Assembly: GCF_014879975.1 (NCBI RefSeq)
Contig: NZ_CP062500.1
Location: 3,534,001 to 3,598,000 of the forward strand
Source of the DNA: Vibrio bathopelagicus
Lineage (GTDB): Bacteria > Pseudomonadota > Gammaproteobacteria > Enterobacterales > Vibrionaceae
DNA: 64,000 bases
Direction: 5' to 3'
The position numbers and the translations under genes are program-made. Position 1 is the first letter of the stretch. Each line of letters opens with the position of its first letter. Of this stretch, positions 42,784 to 55,788 are shown piece by piece. The notes beneath the pieces were generated by a model. That model had not been told where the DNA came from and did not search any database. It saw only the letters and a list, made by a program, of their open reading frames with translations.

Positions 42784-43014
42784 ACAACCCGAAAGGGTCT
42801 TAGTGTATGGCAACCAACCGGTTTTTGGTTGTCATCAAGAAGGGTTAATTCTTGATAACTGTTTGCCGGACTCAATTGTGAATCAAATAAATTTGATTCG
42901 AATACAAGACACTTGAATGTGTTTGTTGTGTTTATCTAATGAAAGATAAACATTGAGAACTTTTAAATTTGATTTGAATTACTCGTAAGTAATCAAATCA
43001 GTCAGCTTCCAAAT

Positions 43015-43026
43015 TGTTAAAGAGCA
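43015..43026 (-). promoter_or_regulatory. boxA antitermination site before 23S
   Basis: On the minus strand, a perfect TGCTCTTTAACA in the 365-nt spacer between tRNA-Val and 23S. The rest of the spacer is AT-rich and holds no gene. Confidence 0.88.
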
Positions 43027-43147
43027 TGAGACTTTAAGAACCAGTGTTCTAAAATTCACATTTTCTAAAGACTCTCAGGGTCAAACACACCAACCAACGA
43101 CAAAAGAAGTGGTTTGGATATGACTATAACCAAGAATATTTAGAGAA

Positions 43148-43222
43148 TGGTGGGCGATACCGGGCTCGAACCAGTGACCCCTGCTTGTAAGGCAGGTGCT
43201 CTCCCAACTGAGCTAATCGCCC
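43148..43222 (-). tRNA. tRNA-Val (TAC)
   Basis: 75 nt with 3' CCA; acceptor GGGCGAT / ATCGCCC, anticodon loop CTTACAA with TAC, T loop GTTCGAGC. Third tRNA of the 16S-23S spacer. Confidence 0.96.
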
Positions 43223-43254
43223 ACGATAGTTTTAATTCCTTCGCGGAGAAAGAA

Positions 43255-43330
43255 TGGTGGGTCGTGCAGGATTCGAACCTGCGACCAATTGATTAAAAGT
43301 CAACTGCTCTACCAACTGAGCTAACGACCC
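43255..43330 (-). tRNA. tRNA-Lys (TTT)
   Basis: 76 nt with 3' CCA; acceptor GGGTCGT / ACGACCC, anticodon loop CTTTTAA with TTT, T loop GTTCGAAT. Starts 2 nt after tRNA-Glu. Confidence 0.97.
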
Positions 43331-43332
43331 AA

Positions 43333-43407
43333 TGGTATCCCGTAGGGAGTCGAACCCCTGTTACCGCCGTGAAAGGGCGGTGTCCTAGGCCTCTAGACGA
43401 ACGGGAC
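43333..43407 (-). tRNA. tRNA-Glu (TTC)
   Basis: 75 nt with 3' CCA; acceptor GTCCCGT, anticodon loop CTTTCAC with TTC, T loop GTTCGACT. First tRNA of the 16S-23S spacer. Confidence 0.96.
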
Positions 43408-43498
43408 ACTGGATATTGAAGAACTTGGGAGTTCTTCGTCTCTTTTACTTTCTAAACCTAATCAATCTGTGTGGACACTCATCGTAAATATCTTCGTA

Positions 43499-45044
<1,546 letters not shown>

Positions 45045-45234
45045 AAGATTTTGTGACTCAACGAATACTGACTTCAAAACTACTATGTAATTTTAAAGCT
45101 ATTACCATTCCAACAGAATGGTAATGAATTGACTGTGCCGATTAACTACAAGTAGTTAAACGTATTGGTCACTCAGTTCATTGAAATCAAGTTTGATTCC
45201 GAAGAATCTGTTTTATCTAACGATAAAACGTTTT

Positions 45235-45269
45235 GATATTCATCAACGAGTGCCCACACAGATTGATAG
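45235..45269 (-). other. Upstream arm of the 16S RNase III processing stem
   Basis: This stretch is complementary to 43461-43492 on the far side of 16S (shared core AATCTGTGTGG-CACTC). Together they form the long pre-16S stem that RNase III cuts. Confidence 0.85.
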
Positions 45270-45277
45270 GTTTAAAT

Positions 45278-45289
45278 TGTTAAAGAGCT
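45278..45289 (-). promoter_or_regulatory. boxA antitermination site in the rrn leader
   Basis: Minus-strand AGCTCTTTAACA, one base from the spacer boxA, about 235 nt upstream of 16S; it recruits the Nus antitermination complex. Confidence 0.85.
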
Positions 45290-45450
45290 TTTCCTTTTTG
45301 AGCTTCGCTCAAATCGGACGGCCATTTTAGCGATTTAAGTTTTAGTGTCAACCACTATTTTCAAAACTTTTTCAAGCGCTTAGCTTGGCTAATTTGACCT
45401 GCTGATTCGTTTTGGTTTCTTACGAAGCCTTCCTGTTTCAACGAGGTCGC

Positions 45451-45478
45451 ATTATAGAGATTTCGATCACACTGGCAA
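45451..45478 (-). promoter_or_regulatory. rrn P1 promoter
   Basis: Minus-strand TTGCCA (45478-45473) and a perfect TATAAT (45456-45451) are 16 bp apart, followed by the GC-rich discriminator GCGACC typical of stringently controlled rRNA promoters. The upstream 45482-45515 is A/T-tract rich and fits an UP element. The leader between P1 and 16S (about 400 nt) holds no gene. Confidence 0.9.
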
Positions 45479-45598
45479 GCCCTTTTTGAAGTTTTTCTTA
45501 CTTTTTTGATTGTTCGAGCGTTTTTTGTTCAAAACACCCCATTTTCACTAGTATTCCCCTTAATTAAGGGCTTAAGGTGCCTATATAAAGGAGGACTT

Positions 45599-46144
45599 AT
45601 GAGTTCAATACGCAGTTATAAAGGAATATCCCCTCAGATTGGACAAGGTGTCTATATAGATACAAGTTCGGTACTGGTTGGTGATATCAAAATCGGTAAC
45701 GACTCTAGCGTGTGGCCTTTGGTTGCAGCTCGAGGGGATGTAAACCACATCCATATTGGAGAGAGAACTAATATTCAAGACGGAAGCGTTTTGCACGTCA
45801 CCCACAAGAATGCAGAAAACCCTGAGGGTTATCCTCTACTAATAGGTAATGATGTCACTATCGGACATAAAGTAATGCTGCATGGTTGCACCATTGAAGA
45901 TCGTGTACTTGTTGGTATGGGAGCTATCGTGCTTGATGGTGTGATTATTAAAGAAGAAGTGATGATTGGTGCTGGTAGCTTGGTGCCGCCTAATAAAGTA
46001 CTGGAAAGCGGTTATCTCTATGTAGGAAGCCCAGTAAAACAAGCACGCCCATTAAATGATAAAGAGCGTGCCTTTTTACAGAAGTCAGCTGACAACTATG
46101 TTCAAAATAAAAACGACTATCTAGACTCTGTGCTTCCAGTCTAA
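45599..46144 (+). CDS. yrdA: Gamma-carbonic-anhydrase-like protein YrdA
   Basis: Left-handed beta-helix hexapeptide protein of 181 residues. The three zinc His of the family are present at 66 (DGSVLHVTH), 90 and 95 (IGHKVMLHGC). Hydratase activity is not proven for bacterial YrdA members. The ATG at 45599 has GGAGG 6 nt upstream; a frame reaching 45506 has none. It is convergent with yrdB and divergent from rrn, the same neighbours as in E. coli. Confidence 0.94.
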   Translation: MSSIRSYKGISPQIGQGVYIDTSSVLVGDIKIGNDSSVWPLVAARGDVNHIHIGERTNIQDGSVLHVTHKNAENPEGYPLLIGNDVTIGHKVMLHGCTIEDRVLVGMGAIVLDGVIIKEEVMIGAGSLVPPNKVLESGYLYVGSPVKQARPLNDKERAFLQKSADNYVQNKNDYLDSVLPV

Positions 46145-46410
46145 AGCGCTTTGATCTGAATCCGATTAGAGGAGTCATACTCCTCTTCTTCTATTAACTC
46201 TTCCGCTAGCTCTTCAATATCGAAACGTAACTCAGAAAAGATAACTAGAGCTTGATCGCCCTCTTTTATCTCTTTACCTGCCAGTCGTGATAATTCTTTA
46301 ATAGACATGACACATTCAATCAATGCACCCGACTGCTGTGCTGGGAAGATGATTGATTGATTCTCTTCATCCCAATCTTGGATATCCGGAAATAGGATTG
46401 ATTGATTCAT
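46141..46410 (-). CDS. yrdB: DUF1488 protein YrdB
   Basis: 89-residue acidic protein beginning MNQSILFPDIQDWDEENQ, close in pattern to E. coli YrdB (MNQAIQFPDREEWDE). Function unknown. It follows aroE by 17 nt as in E. coli, and its stop overlaps the convergent yrdA stop. Confidence 0.85.
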   Translation of the reverse strand: MNQSILFPDIQDWDEENQSIIFPAQQSGALIECVMSIKELSRLAGKEIKEGDQALVIFSELRFDIEELAEELIEEEEYDSSNRIQIKAL

Positions 46411-46427
46411 TTTTTATAAATACCTTG

Positions 46428-47258
46428 TTACATCTCTAGATTTTTACGCAATTCTCTTAAAATCTGTTTTGTTCCAGGACGAAGGCCCCGCCATAGCATG
46501 AAGCTCTCAGCAGCCTGCCCTACCAACATACCCAAACCATCATAAGCAGCGTGAACACCTTTATCTAACGCCCACTGATTAAATACCGTCGTTCCAGATC
46601 CGTAAACCATGTCATAAACGGAACTATTCGAATTGAAAATAACATCAGAAACTTCCGGAAGTTGTCCGCTTAGACCAGATGAGGTCGAGTTAATAATGAC
46701 ATCAAAGCCCTCATTAACATCACTCAGTCCCATTCCTTTGATGTTTCCATATGAAGAAAACATCTCAGCCAAAAGTTCAGCCTTTGAACTGGTTCGGTTA
46801 GCTATCACCAACTGTTGTGGCTTTTGGTCGAGAAGAGGTTGAATAACACCTCGAGCAGCACCACCAGCGCCAAGCAGAAGAACGCGAGCCCCTTCTAGCA
46901 TAACTTGATGTTGAAGAAGGTCTTGAACTAAACCCTCACCATCGGTGTTATCACCAATGATCTCTCCATCATCGAGCTTCTTAAGTGTGTTTACAGCACC
47001 TGCTAGTTCAGCTCTCTCAGTCAGGCGATTGGCAAACTGATACGCATCTTCTTTAAAAGGTGCTGTGACGTTACATCCTCGACCACCTTCGCTAAAAAAA
47101 GCTTTGGCAGCAGTGATGAATTCGCCTTGTTCTGGCTGGAGTGCTGTATAGGTAAGTTGTTGGCTGGTTTGGCGAGCAAATAATGTATGAATGAATGGCG
47201 ATTTGCTTTGCCCAATAGGGTTACCGAAAACGGCATAACGATCTACTTGCTGTGTCAT
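46428..47258 (-). CDS. aroE: Shikimate dehydrogenase AroE
   Basis: NADPH-dependent reduction of 3-dehydroshikimate in the aromatic pathway. Shikimate site [13 protein letters not shown] and the catalytic Lys in [12 protein letters not shown] are intact, as are GDNTDGEGL and the Rossmann motif [12 protein letters not shown]. 276 residues. The upstream hemF terminator suggests it has its own promoter. Confidence 0.96.
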   Translation of the reverse strand: MTQQVDRYAVFGNPIGQSKSPFIHTLFARQTSQQLTYTALQPEQGEFITAAKAFFSEGGRGCNVTAPFKEDAYQFANRLTERAELAGAVNTLKKLDDGEIIGDNTDGEGLVQDLLQHQVMLEGARVLLLGAGGAARGVIQPLLDQKPQQLVIANRTSSKAELLAEMFSSYGNIKGMGLSDVNEGFDVIINSTSSGLSGQLPEVSDVIFNSNSSVYDMVYGSGTTVFNQWALDKGVHAAYDGLGMLVGQAAESFMLWRGLRPGTKQILRELRKNLEM

Positions 47259-47275
47259 ATCCTTACCTAACAGAA

Positions 47276-47306
47276 ATAAAAAAGGGTCATCTATATAGAT
47301 GACCCT
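47276..47306 (-). terminator. Intrinsic terminator of hemF
   Basis: Minus-strand AGGGTCATC / GATGACCCT with a TATATA loop and TTTTTTATTT exit, between the hemF stop and the aroE start. Confidence 0.9.
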
Positions 47307-47333
47307 ATCACTATCCCTATAAGGAAGGAAGAA

Positions 47334-48828
<1,495 letters not shown>

Positions 48829-48935
48829 GGGGTGCCTCATTAATTCTGTTGTCGAATTCGCTAAGTGTACAAATTATCATTCACTGTGACTAAAGCTATT
48901 TGTTTATAAAATGTATCAATTAACAACTTAGACTG

Positions 48936-48951
48936 ACGCAAACGTTTTCCT
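48936..48951. promoter_or_regulatory. PurR operator of purEK
   Basis: ACGCAAACGTTTTCCT matches the PurR consensus ACGCAAACGTTTGCGT at 14 of 16 positions and overlaps the -35 of purE. Confidence 0.88.
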
Positions 48952-48973
48952 CAAGCAATTTTACCCGTATAAT
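48945..48973 (+). promoter_or_regulatory. purEK promoter
   Basis: TATAAT at 48968-48973 is perfect; the -35 TTTTCC (48945-48950) is poor and lies under the PurR box at 17-bp spacing. Confidence 0.7.
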
Positions 48974-49023
48974 GCGCGCAAAATATCTAATCACTAATTA
49001 AATCGTACCTGAAGGAGTTTGAG

Positions 49024-49509
49024 ATGACTGTCGGTATTATCATGGGTTCTAAATCTGATTGGCCAACAATGAAGCTAGCTGCAGAAATGTTGGATCAGTT
49101 TGGCGTGGCGTACGAAACAAAAGTGGTTTCTGCTCACCGCACACCTCAGTTGCTAGCAGACTACGCAACCAGTGCGAAAGAGCGCGGTATTAAAGTAATT
49201 ATTGCTGGTGCTGGCGGTGCAGCTCACCTTCCGGGCATGGCGGCTGCTTTCACAAGCGTCCCAGTTCTTGGTGTTCCGGTTCAGTCTAAAGCACTGAAAG
49301 GCATGGACTCGCTACTTTCTATCGTACAGATGCCAAAAGGTATCGCGGTAGGTACTCTGGCTATCGGTGAAGCGGGTGCTGCTAACGCTGGTATCCTAGC
49401 CGCTCAAATCATTGGTACACACAATGAAGAAGTGATGGCGAGAGTAGAAGCGTTCCGCTCTGAGCAAACAGAAACGGTTCTTGCTAATCCAAACCCTGCT
49501 GAGGACTAA
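49024..49509 (+). CDS. purE: N5-carboxyaminoimidazole ribonucleotide mutase PurE
   Basis: Moves the carboxyl of N5-CAIR to form CAIR in purine synthesis. [10 protein letters not shown] near the start and [10 protein letters not shown] are the class I signatures. 161 residues. GAAGGAGTTTGAG precedes the ATG. purK follows after 5 nt, under the same PurR-controlled promoter. Confidence 0.97.
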   Translation: MTVGIIMGSKSDWPTMKLAAEMLDQFGVAYETKVVSAHRTPQLLADYATSAKERGIKVIIAGAGGAAHLPGMAAAFTSVPVLGVPVQSKALKGMDSLLSIVQMPKGIAVGTLAIGEAGAANAGILAAQIIGTHNEEVMARVEAFRSEQTETVLANPNPAED

Positions 49510-49514
49510 TTCCC

Positions 49515-50645
49515 ATGCATGTTCTTGTGTTAGGCGCGGGCCAACTTGCTCGCATGATGTCCCTAGCTGGGGCACCGCTGAATATTGAAATTTCTGCTTT
49601 TGATGTTGGCAGCAAAAATATTGTTCACCCATTAACGCAAGCGATTCTAGGCAACGGCTTAGAAAATGCGATTGAGCGTGCGGACGTCATTACTGCAGAG
49701 TTCGAACACATCCCTCACGATGTACTTGAGGTGTGTGAGCGCAGCGGTAAGTTCTTACCGACAACAGAAGCAATCAAAGCTGGCGGTGACCGTCGTCTTG
49801 AAAAAGCCCTGTTAGACAAAGCAAACGTGAAAAATGCTAAGTACTACGTGATTAACTCTCGCGAAGACTTTGACGCTGCAATTGCTCACGTAGGCTTACC
49901 AATGGTATTGAAGAGCACACTTGGCGGCTACGATGGCAAAGGTCAATGGCGGTTAAAGACATTAGACAATGTTGACACGACTTGGGCAGAAATGGCTGAG
50001 TGCATTGCCGCAACAGACAACCAAGCGATAGTGGCTGAAGAGTTCGTTCCGTTTGACCGTGAAGTATCACTTGTTGGTGCTCGTGGCGCTAATGGCGAAA
50101 TCCAAGTGTACCCACTGGCTGAAAATGTTCACACCGACGGCGTGTTGAGCTTATCGACAGCGATTGATGACATTGAACTGCAAGAGCAAGCGAAAACCAT
50201 GTTCACTGCCATTGCTGATCGCTTAGATTACGTTGGTGTGCTAGCACTTGAGTTCTTTGATGTTCAAGGTTCACTACTGGTTAATGAGATTGCACCACGT
50301 GTTCATAACTCAGGCCACTGGACGCAACAAGGCGCTGAGACTTGTCAGTTTGAGAATCATCTACGTGCCGTATGTGGCATGCCACTAGGCAGCACTAAAC
50401 TGATTCGTCCAACCGCAATGATCAACATCCTTGGTGAAGATACCCTACCTGACGCAATTCTTGCTCAAGGCGGCTGTCATGTTCATTGGTATGGTAAAGA
50501 GAAACGTGCGGGTCGTAAGATGGGTCACATCAACGTGAGCGCTGACTACAACGCAGAACTGCAAAGAACGTTATGCTCATTGGCAGAGATTCTCGACAAA
50601 CAAGCCTACCCTGCTGTGCATGAGTTTGCTGAGCAGATGAAGTAA
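49515..50645 (+). CDS. purK: N5-carboxyaminoimidazole ribonucleotide synthase PurK
   Basis: ATP-grasp enzyme carboxylating AIR with bicarbonate. GAGQLARMM at the N-terminus, [15 protein letters not shown], and the C-terminal [15 protein letters not shown] are family marks. 376 residues. Second gene of purEK. Confidence 0.97.
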   Translation: MHVLVLGAGQLARMMSLAGAPLNIEISAFDVGSKNIVHPLTQAILGNGLENAIERADVITAEFEHIPHDVLEVCERSGKFLPTTEAIKAGGDRRLEKALLDKANVKNAKYYVINSREDFDAAIAHVGLPMVLKSTLGGYDGKGQWRLKTLDNVDTTWAEMAECIAATDNQAIVAEEFVPFDREVSLVGARGANGEIQVYPLAENVHTDGVLSLSTAIDDIELQEQAKTMFTAIADRLDYVGVLALEFFDVQGSLLVNEIAPRVHNSGHWTQQGAETCQFENHLRAVCGMPLGSTKLIRPTAMINILGEDTLPDAILAQGGCHVHWYGKEKRAGRKMGHINVSADYNAELQRTLCSLAEILDKQAYPAVHEFAEQMK

Positions 50646-50687
50646 GTCTATATTGCTTGATGAATATAGAACGTTTATTGGATATAG

Positions 50688-50716
50688 AAACGGCGCTCAT
50701 TGAGCGCCGTTTTTTA
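50688..50716. terminator. Terminator of purEK
   Basis: AAACGGCGCTCA / TGAGCGCCGTTT stem followed by TTTT; it lies between convergent purK and yrdD. Confidence 0.92.
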
Positions 50717-50749
50717 TTTCTGATCATTCACTTACTGTGATTAGTATGA

Positions 50750-51319
50750 CTACTGAGATTGAATGTGATGACACTTGCGATCAGCACATTGCTTCTTGGT
50801 GCCACTGGCTGTTTTCTTCTCAAGTAATAAAGGGAACTGGCACTCTTCACAACGGCCTATAACAGGTGGCTGGTTAACGGCGAACTTACACTTAGGGTAG
50901 TTATCGCACGCATAAAAGGTTTTGCCATAGCGAGATTTACGCTCAACCAAATGGCCTCTGCCACACTCAGGGCAAGCAACAAGTGGTTGCTCTTCAGGTT
51001 GTTCTTTTGGTTGGTCCAAAGACTCGATGTGATTACACGTTGGGTAGCTGCTACAACCAATGAACATCCCAAAGCGGCCTTGCCTTAATACCAATTCGTT
51101 TTGGCATTTAGGACAAGGCACACCCAGCTCTTTCACCACGTGTCCATCGTTTTGATGCAACGGCTTGATGTAATCACAACTCGGATACTGCTTACAGCCT
51201 AAAAATGGACCGTGCTTACCATGGCGAAGCTGAAGCTCTCCACCACACTGTGGACATGGTTCATGCTCTAATGCATGTTCATGTGCTGAAAAAAGCTGAT
51301 TATCAATCTTACTACTCAT
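50750..51319 (-). CDS. yrdD: Topoisomerase-type zinc-finger protein YrdD
   Basis: 189 residues made of four C4 zinc modules like those at the C-terminus of topoisomerase I: CPQC...C...C, CPKC...C...C, CPEC...C...C and CEEC...C...C. No catalytic domain is present. It probably binds single-stranded nucleic acid; role unknown. Third gene after dprA and smg, 12 nt after smg. Confidence 0.88.
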   Translation of the reverse strand: MSSKIDNQLFSAHEHALEHEPCPQCGGELQLRHGKHGPFLGCKQYPSCDYIKPLHQNDGHVVKELGVPCPKCQNELVLRQGRFGMFIGCSSYPTCNHIESLDQPKEQPEEQPLVACPECGRGHLVERKSRYGKTFYACDNYPKCKFAVNQPPVIGRCEECQFPLLLEKKTASGTKKQCADRKCHHIQSQ

Positions 51320-51331
51320 GACAAGCCTGTG

Positions 51332-51808
51332 TTAATGCAAGATACCTTGCTCTTTGGTGTACAACAGCTCTTCCATTTGCGTGTAAGCACTTTCATTACC
51401 CGGCACATTAAATAGCACCATTAAGATAATCCATTTCAGATCATCTAATTCAAATTCGTTGGTCTCAAGCCCCATCACACGATCAATCACCATTTCACGA
51501 ATCTCTGTCGTGAGTACGTTGATCTGCTCAAGAAACAGTAAGAAACCTCGACACTCCATATTAATACGTGAAATCTCTCGACTGGTATAAATACGCATCG
51601 AGGTATTGGAACACACACTAATCGCCGCTTGGTTCTCGGTATCTTGCAATGCCGCAAGATCTTCTAACCAATGGAGGGCCTTATAAATATCATCTTGGTG
51701 AAACCCTGCTCGAAGAAGCTCATCTTCCAGCTCATCTTGATCCACCTGCAATTCAGAATCGCTATGGATGTAGGTTTCAAACAAGTACATCAGTATGTCC
51801 ATCATCAT
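51332..51808 (-). CDS. smg: Smg family protein (DUF494)
   Basis: 158 residues, closely following E. coli Smg in pattern ([37 protein letters not shown]). Function unknown. Three ATG codons in a row begin the frame; the first has GAGAGG 7 nt upstream. Starts 3 nt after dprA. Confidence 0.9.
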   Translation of the reverse strand: MMMDILMYLFETYIHSDSELQVDQDELEDELLRAGFHQDDIYKALHWLEDLAALQDTENQAAISVCSNTSMRIYTSREISRINMECRGFLLFLEQINVLTTEIREMVIDRVMGLETNEFELDDLKWIILMVLFNVPGNESAYTQMEELLYTKEQGILH

Positions 51809-51811
51809 AGC

Positions 51812-52924
51812 TTAGCCTCTCCCCTTTCGAATATAGCCACCGGAAACTGCAACAACATGCCCTGAGAGCTCAAGCTCTAAAAGCTGCATCATGACCTCAT
51901 GCACAGGTATATGGGTTCTCTGTGCCAAAATATCAACGGGTGTCGCCTCTAATCCTACGTTAGCTAACAGCTGTGGAAATGGCAATTGCTCATTTTCACC
52001 CTTATTCGGCGTAGGCTCGAACAAACTGGGCTGCTGATCTATAGACCAGTCTAACAGACTCTTTATTTCAATCAGAACATCTTGAGCATTTTGCACCAAA
52101 CATGCACCAGATTTAATTAAGCTGTTACCTCCGCGACTGGTTGGACTATGAATTGAGCCAGGAAGTGCAAACACCTCTCGGCCTTGCTCCATGGCATAGC
52201 GAGCCGTAATCAAAGAGCCACTCTTCTCAGCCGCTTCAACCACTAAGGTTCCTAGCGACAAGCCACTAATAATACGATTACGTCGGGGGAAATGTTCAGG
52301 TCTTGGTTTAGCACTTGGTCGAAACTCTGAAATTAGCGCACCATTCTCACAAATTCTATCGGCTAAGTTTCTATGCCGCGCAGGGTAAATGGAATCTAAG
52401 CCAGAGCCCAACACTGCGAAGGTCTCCCCTCCTTTATCCAAAGCACCATCATGAGCATAGCCATCAATGCCTAACGCTAAACCACTCGTGACGATCAAGC
52501 CATTTTGTACAAACTCTTTAGCGAAGGACTTCGCTGTCTGTAGTCCTTCGAGACTGGCATTACGACTGCCAACCATAGCGATTTGAGGCTCAATCAGTTT
52601 TTCAACATGACCTTTAACGAAAAGAGCACTTGGCGCAGAAGCTGTCTCGTTCAGCAGTTTGGGATAATGTGGGCAGTTAGGGGTAATGATGTGATGGTTG
52701 GGCTGCCTTGCTTGCCACGCTAAGCAAGCCTCCACTTCTCTTGGGGCTTGCTCTCTTAGATAGGAAATTTGCTTGGCAGACAAACCAAGTGCTTGTAGCT
52801 GCTGACTTGAGTAGCCAACAATATTAGAAGGAGGATCAATACTCAGCAAACGAGAAAGGCGCTTGCTACCCAATTGCGGAACAAAACTTAGAGTTAGCCA
52901 GGCGCTCAGTTGCTGCTCATTCAC
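51812..52924 (-). CDS. dprA: DNA-processing protein DprA
   Basis: Loads RecA on incoming single-stranded DNA in natural transformation. Rossmann-like core with IAMVGSRNAS, VTSGLALGIDGYAH and PRRNRIISGLSLGTLVVEA; N-terminal helix-hairpin region; C-terminal winged helix (VDILAQRTHIPVHEVMMQLLELELSG). 370 residues. Overlaps the LysM gene start side by 4 nt, so translation is coupled. Confidence 0.95.
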   Translation of the reverse strand: MNEQQLSAWLTLSFVPQLGSKRLSRLLSIDPPSNIVGYSSQQLQALGLSAKQISYLREQAPREVEACLAWQARQPNHHIITPNCPHYPKLLNETASAPSALFVKGHVEKLIEPQIAMVGSRNASLEGLQTAKSFAKEFVQNGLIVTSGLALGIDGYAHDGALDKGGETFAVLGSGLDSIYPARHRNLADRICENGALISEFRPSAKPRPEHFPRRNRIISGLSLGTLVVEAAEKSGSLITARYAMEQGREVFALPGSIHSPTSRGGNSLIKSGACLVQNAQDVLIEIKSLLDWSIDQQPSLFEPTPNKGENEQLPFPQLLANVGLEATPVDILAQRTHIPVHEVMMQLLELELSGHVVAVSGGYIRKGRG

Positions 52925-54012
52925 TCGGCGTCCTTAACCTCTTCCGTCAAAGCAAGGTCCAAAGGTGATACCGCAAGAATGTCATTACTAACCGGCTTAG
53001 AGCTCTGAGTGATCAACGCGAGGCTAAAATGCTCATAAGGGCGAATGACCATCAAACTACCGAATGAGGTACTTGGCAACTGCACCTTATCGCTCGCCGC
53101 TGACTCTTTATAGCTATATTCACCCTGCTTACCAAACACCACCGCGCCGCTTTCGCTGAGGGTAAACATAGAGCCTTGGCGAAGATTATCCTGTGAGCCT
53201 TTGTTAATAACCACGACCTGATTCTTTACGCTGTATTGGCTCCCATCTAATGAACCCAAGATATTAGCAAACTGACCTACAGCACTAGGCGCTGGATAAA
53301 ATGTGGTTGATAGGTTTACCTGATCAACGCCAAGTTCCGGCAACACTAGATCGTTAAGTAACACCTCTTGCAGTTGAGTCTCTATCTGCAAGCTACTGAA
53401 CTCAGCATCCACCTCTTTGAGGTGTGCCGTAGCGACCAAACGCAAAGAGGTCATACTCGCTTGAGGTTGCTGTCGTTGGTAAGTTTCGACAGAACGGTAA
53501 ATACCCCATTTTTGATGTTGTTGGTTGCCCGAGATAAATAGTCGGTCTTCACCCGATAAGAAGCGTTTGCCATCACTGGTTCCTAATACCCGTTGCGCCG
53601 ACTCGATATCTTGCTGCTCTACCAAGCGATCAGATTGTAAATACGGCAGAACTAGCCCTTCATTCACGGTAGGTACTGCTTTCTTTTCTGATACACGAAT
53701 CTTAGGGCTTAGCTTGATGACGGGTTTAAGGCTCAATACAGGCTCGCCATTAATCCAAACCAGAGACAATTTATCTCCGGGGTAAATAAGATGAGGGTTT
53801 TCTATCTCAGGGTTTACCTGCCACAACCTTGGCCACAACCACGGGCTATCGAGATACATCGCGGAGATATCCCACAAGGTATCGCCCTTAACCACCACAT
53901 ACGCCTCGGGTGCACCCTGTTTAATGGTTAAAGGTTGAGCACTATTTTCAGCCGTAGCGGCAAACGAAATCGAGGCACAAATAAGAGATAAAGCGGGGAA
54001 AAAATGACGCAT
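52921..54012 (-). CDS. Exported LysM-domain protein
   Basis: 363 residues with a Sec signal ending near SFA-ATA. One LysM module at about 37-86 (YVVVKGDTLWDISAMYLDSPWLWPRLWQVNPEI in outline) should bind peptidoglycan. The remaining 270 residues are unrecognised and probably periplasmic. It heads the LysM-dprA-smg-yrdD group and is divergent from def, a common vibrio/enteric arrangement. Confidence 0.9.
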   Translation of the reverse strand: MRHFFPALSLICASISFAATAENSAQPLTIKQGAPEAYVVVKGDTLWDISAMYLDSPWLWPRLWQVNPEIENPHLIYPGDKLSLVWINGEPVLSLKPVIKLSPKIRVSEKKAVPTVNEGLVLPYLQSDRLVEQQDIESAQRVLGTSDGKRFLSGEDRLFISGNQQHQKWGIYRSVETYQRQQPQASMTSLRLVATAHLKEVDAEFSSLQIETQLQEVLLNDLVLPELGVDQVNLSTTFYPAPSAVGQFANILGSLDGSQYSVKNQVVVINKGSQDNLRQGSMFTLSESGAVVFGKQGEYSYKESAASDKVQLPSTSFGSLMVIRPYEHFSLALITQSSKPVSNDILAVSPLDLALTEEVKDAE

Positions 54013-54152
54013 GACCTAGGTTCCTTGGTCTGAATATATGACATCTGATTAGAGAATTACCTTCAGGATGCTGTCATTTGACCTCTAAAATGTCTAGAAT
54101 TGAGCCAACAAGGTTTAAGCTGTTTCGGCACAGTTCAATATTTCGAGTGTAT

Positions 54153-54665
54153 ATGTCTGTATTACAAGTATTAACATTACCAGATGATCGTCTACGTACC
54201 GTGGCGAAACCGGTAAAAGAAGTTACCCCAGAGATTCAAAAGTTCGTTGATGACATGATTGAAACCATGTACGACGAAGAAGGTATCGGCCTTGCGGCAA
54301 CGCAAGTAGATTTCCACCAGCGCATCGTTGTTATCGATATTTCAGAAACACGTGACGAGCCTATGGTTCTGATCAACCCTGAAATTACTGACAAACGTGG
54401 CGAAGATGGTATCGAAGAAGGCTGTCTATCTGTACCAGGCGCTCGAGCTCTAGTACCTCGCGCTGCAGAAGTAACGGTTAAAGCATTAGACCGTGAAGGC
54501 AACGAATTCACATTCGACGCTGACGACCTTCTGGCTATCTGTGTTCAGCACGAACTTGACCATCTAGAAGGCAAGTTGTTTGTTGATTACCTATCGCCAC
54601 TAAAGCGCAAACGTATTCAAGATAAGCTAGCGAAGATTAAACGTTTCAACGAGAAACAAGGTTAA
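54153..54665 (+). CDS. def: Peptide deformylase
   Basis: Removes the formyl group from nascent proteins. The three motifs are intact: [17 protein letters not shown] and QHELDHLEG, giving the Fe/Zn ligands Cys and two His. The ATG at 54153 ([11 protein letters not shown]) gives 170 residues, the usual size; a frame from 54078 adds non-conserved sequence. The Shine-Dalgarno is poor. First of def-fmt-rsmB. Confidence 0.96.
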   Translation: MSVLQVLTLPDDRLRTVAKPVKEVTPEIQKFVDDMIETMYDEEGIGLAATQVDFHQRIVVIDISETRDEPMVLINPEITDKRGEDGIEEGCLSVPGARALVPRAAEVTVKALDREGNEFTFDADDLLAICVQHELDHLEGKLFVDYLSPLKRKRIQDKLAKIKRFNEKQG

Positions 54666-54703
54666 TAACCGCTGCTATTACTAAATTAAGAAGGAAGTCT
54701 ACC

Positions 54704-55669
54704 TTGAGTCAATCTTTGAGAATTGTCTTCGCAGGTACTCCGGATTTCGCCGCCCGTCATTTGGCGGCGTTGTTGTCTTCGGAGCATGAAGTTATTGCTG
54801 TTTACACACAGCCAGATCGTCCAGCAGGCCGCGGTAAAAAACTGACTGCGAGCCCAGTAAAAAACATCGCACTTGAAAACAATATTCCGGTTTACCAACC
54901 AGAAAATTTCAAGTCAGATGAAGCTAAGCAAGAGCTAGCAGATTTGAATGCTGACATCATGGTTGTTGTCGCTTACGGCTTGCTTCTTCCACAAGCGGTA
55001 TTAGATACGCCTCGCTTGGGTTGTATTAACGTGCATGGTTCTATCCTACCGCGCTGGCGTGGTGCTGCTCCGATCCAACGCTCTATCTGGGCGGGCGATA
55101 AAGAGACTGGCGTGACGATCATGCAGATGGATATCGGCCTAGATACTGGTGATATGCTCAGCATCACAACGCTACCAATCGAAGCAACAGACACCAGCGC
55201 GTCAATGTACGAGAAGTTAGCTGGCCTTGGTCCTAATGCTCTTGTTGAGTGTTTAGCTGACATCGCTTCTGATAAAGCCGTTGCTGAGAAGCAAGACGAC
55301 GAACTTGCCAACTACGCGAAGAAGCTAAGCAAAGAAGAAGCGAAAATTGATTGGAATGACAGTGCAGAACACATAGAACGTTGTGTGCGCGCTTTCAACC
55401 CATGGCCAATGAGTCACTTTGCAGTTGTTGATAGCAGCTCTAATGATGAAAAAAGCATTAAAGTTTGGCAGACACGTGTTGATGAAGAATCAGCATCTGC
55501 GCCAGCTGGCTCAATCATCAAAGCAGATAAGACTGGTATTTATGTTGCGACTGGCGACAAAGTACTAGTATTGGAACAGCTACAAGTTCCAGGTAAAAAA
55601 GCCATGTCAGTTCAGGACATCTTGAACTCACGTGCAAGCTGGTTTGAAGTTGGTACTCAACTCTCTTAA
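54704..55669 (+). CDS. fmt: Methionyl-tRNA formyltransferase
   Basis: Formylates initiator Met-t[17 protein letters not shown] at the N-terminus and [21 protein letters not shown] ([10 protein letters not shown] core) are the catalytic signatures. Start is TTG with AAGGAAG 8 nt upstream. 321 residues. Confidence 0.96.
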   Translation: MSQSLRIVFAGTPDFAARHLAALLSSEHEVIAVYTQPDRPAGRGKKLTASPVKNIALENNIPVYQPENFKSDEAKQELADLNADIMVVVAYGLLLPQAVLDTPRLGCINVHGSILPRWRGAAPIQRSIWAGDKETGVTIMQMDIGLDTGDMLSITTLPIEATDTSASMYEKLAGLGPNALVECLADIASDKAVAEKQDDELANYAKKLSKEEAKIDWNDSAEHIERCVRAFNPWPMSHFAVVDSSSNDEKSIKVWQTRVDEESASAPAGSIIKADKTGIYVATGDKVLVLEQLQVPGKKAMSVQDILNSRASWFEVGTQLS

Positions 55670-55788
55670 CCGCTTTAAAGCTACTCAATATGTACTTCAA
55701 AATGTGTAGCTTATAAAAACACAGTTTAGAAAACCTTTACGAGGGCAGAGATGCCCTCATGTATTCAAATAAATATTCGGTACCCCTC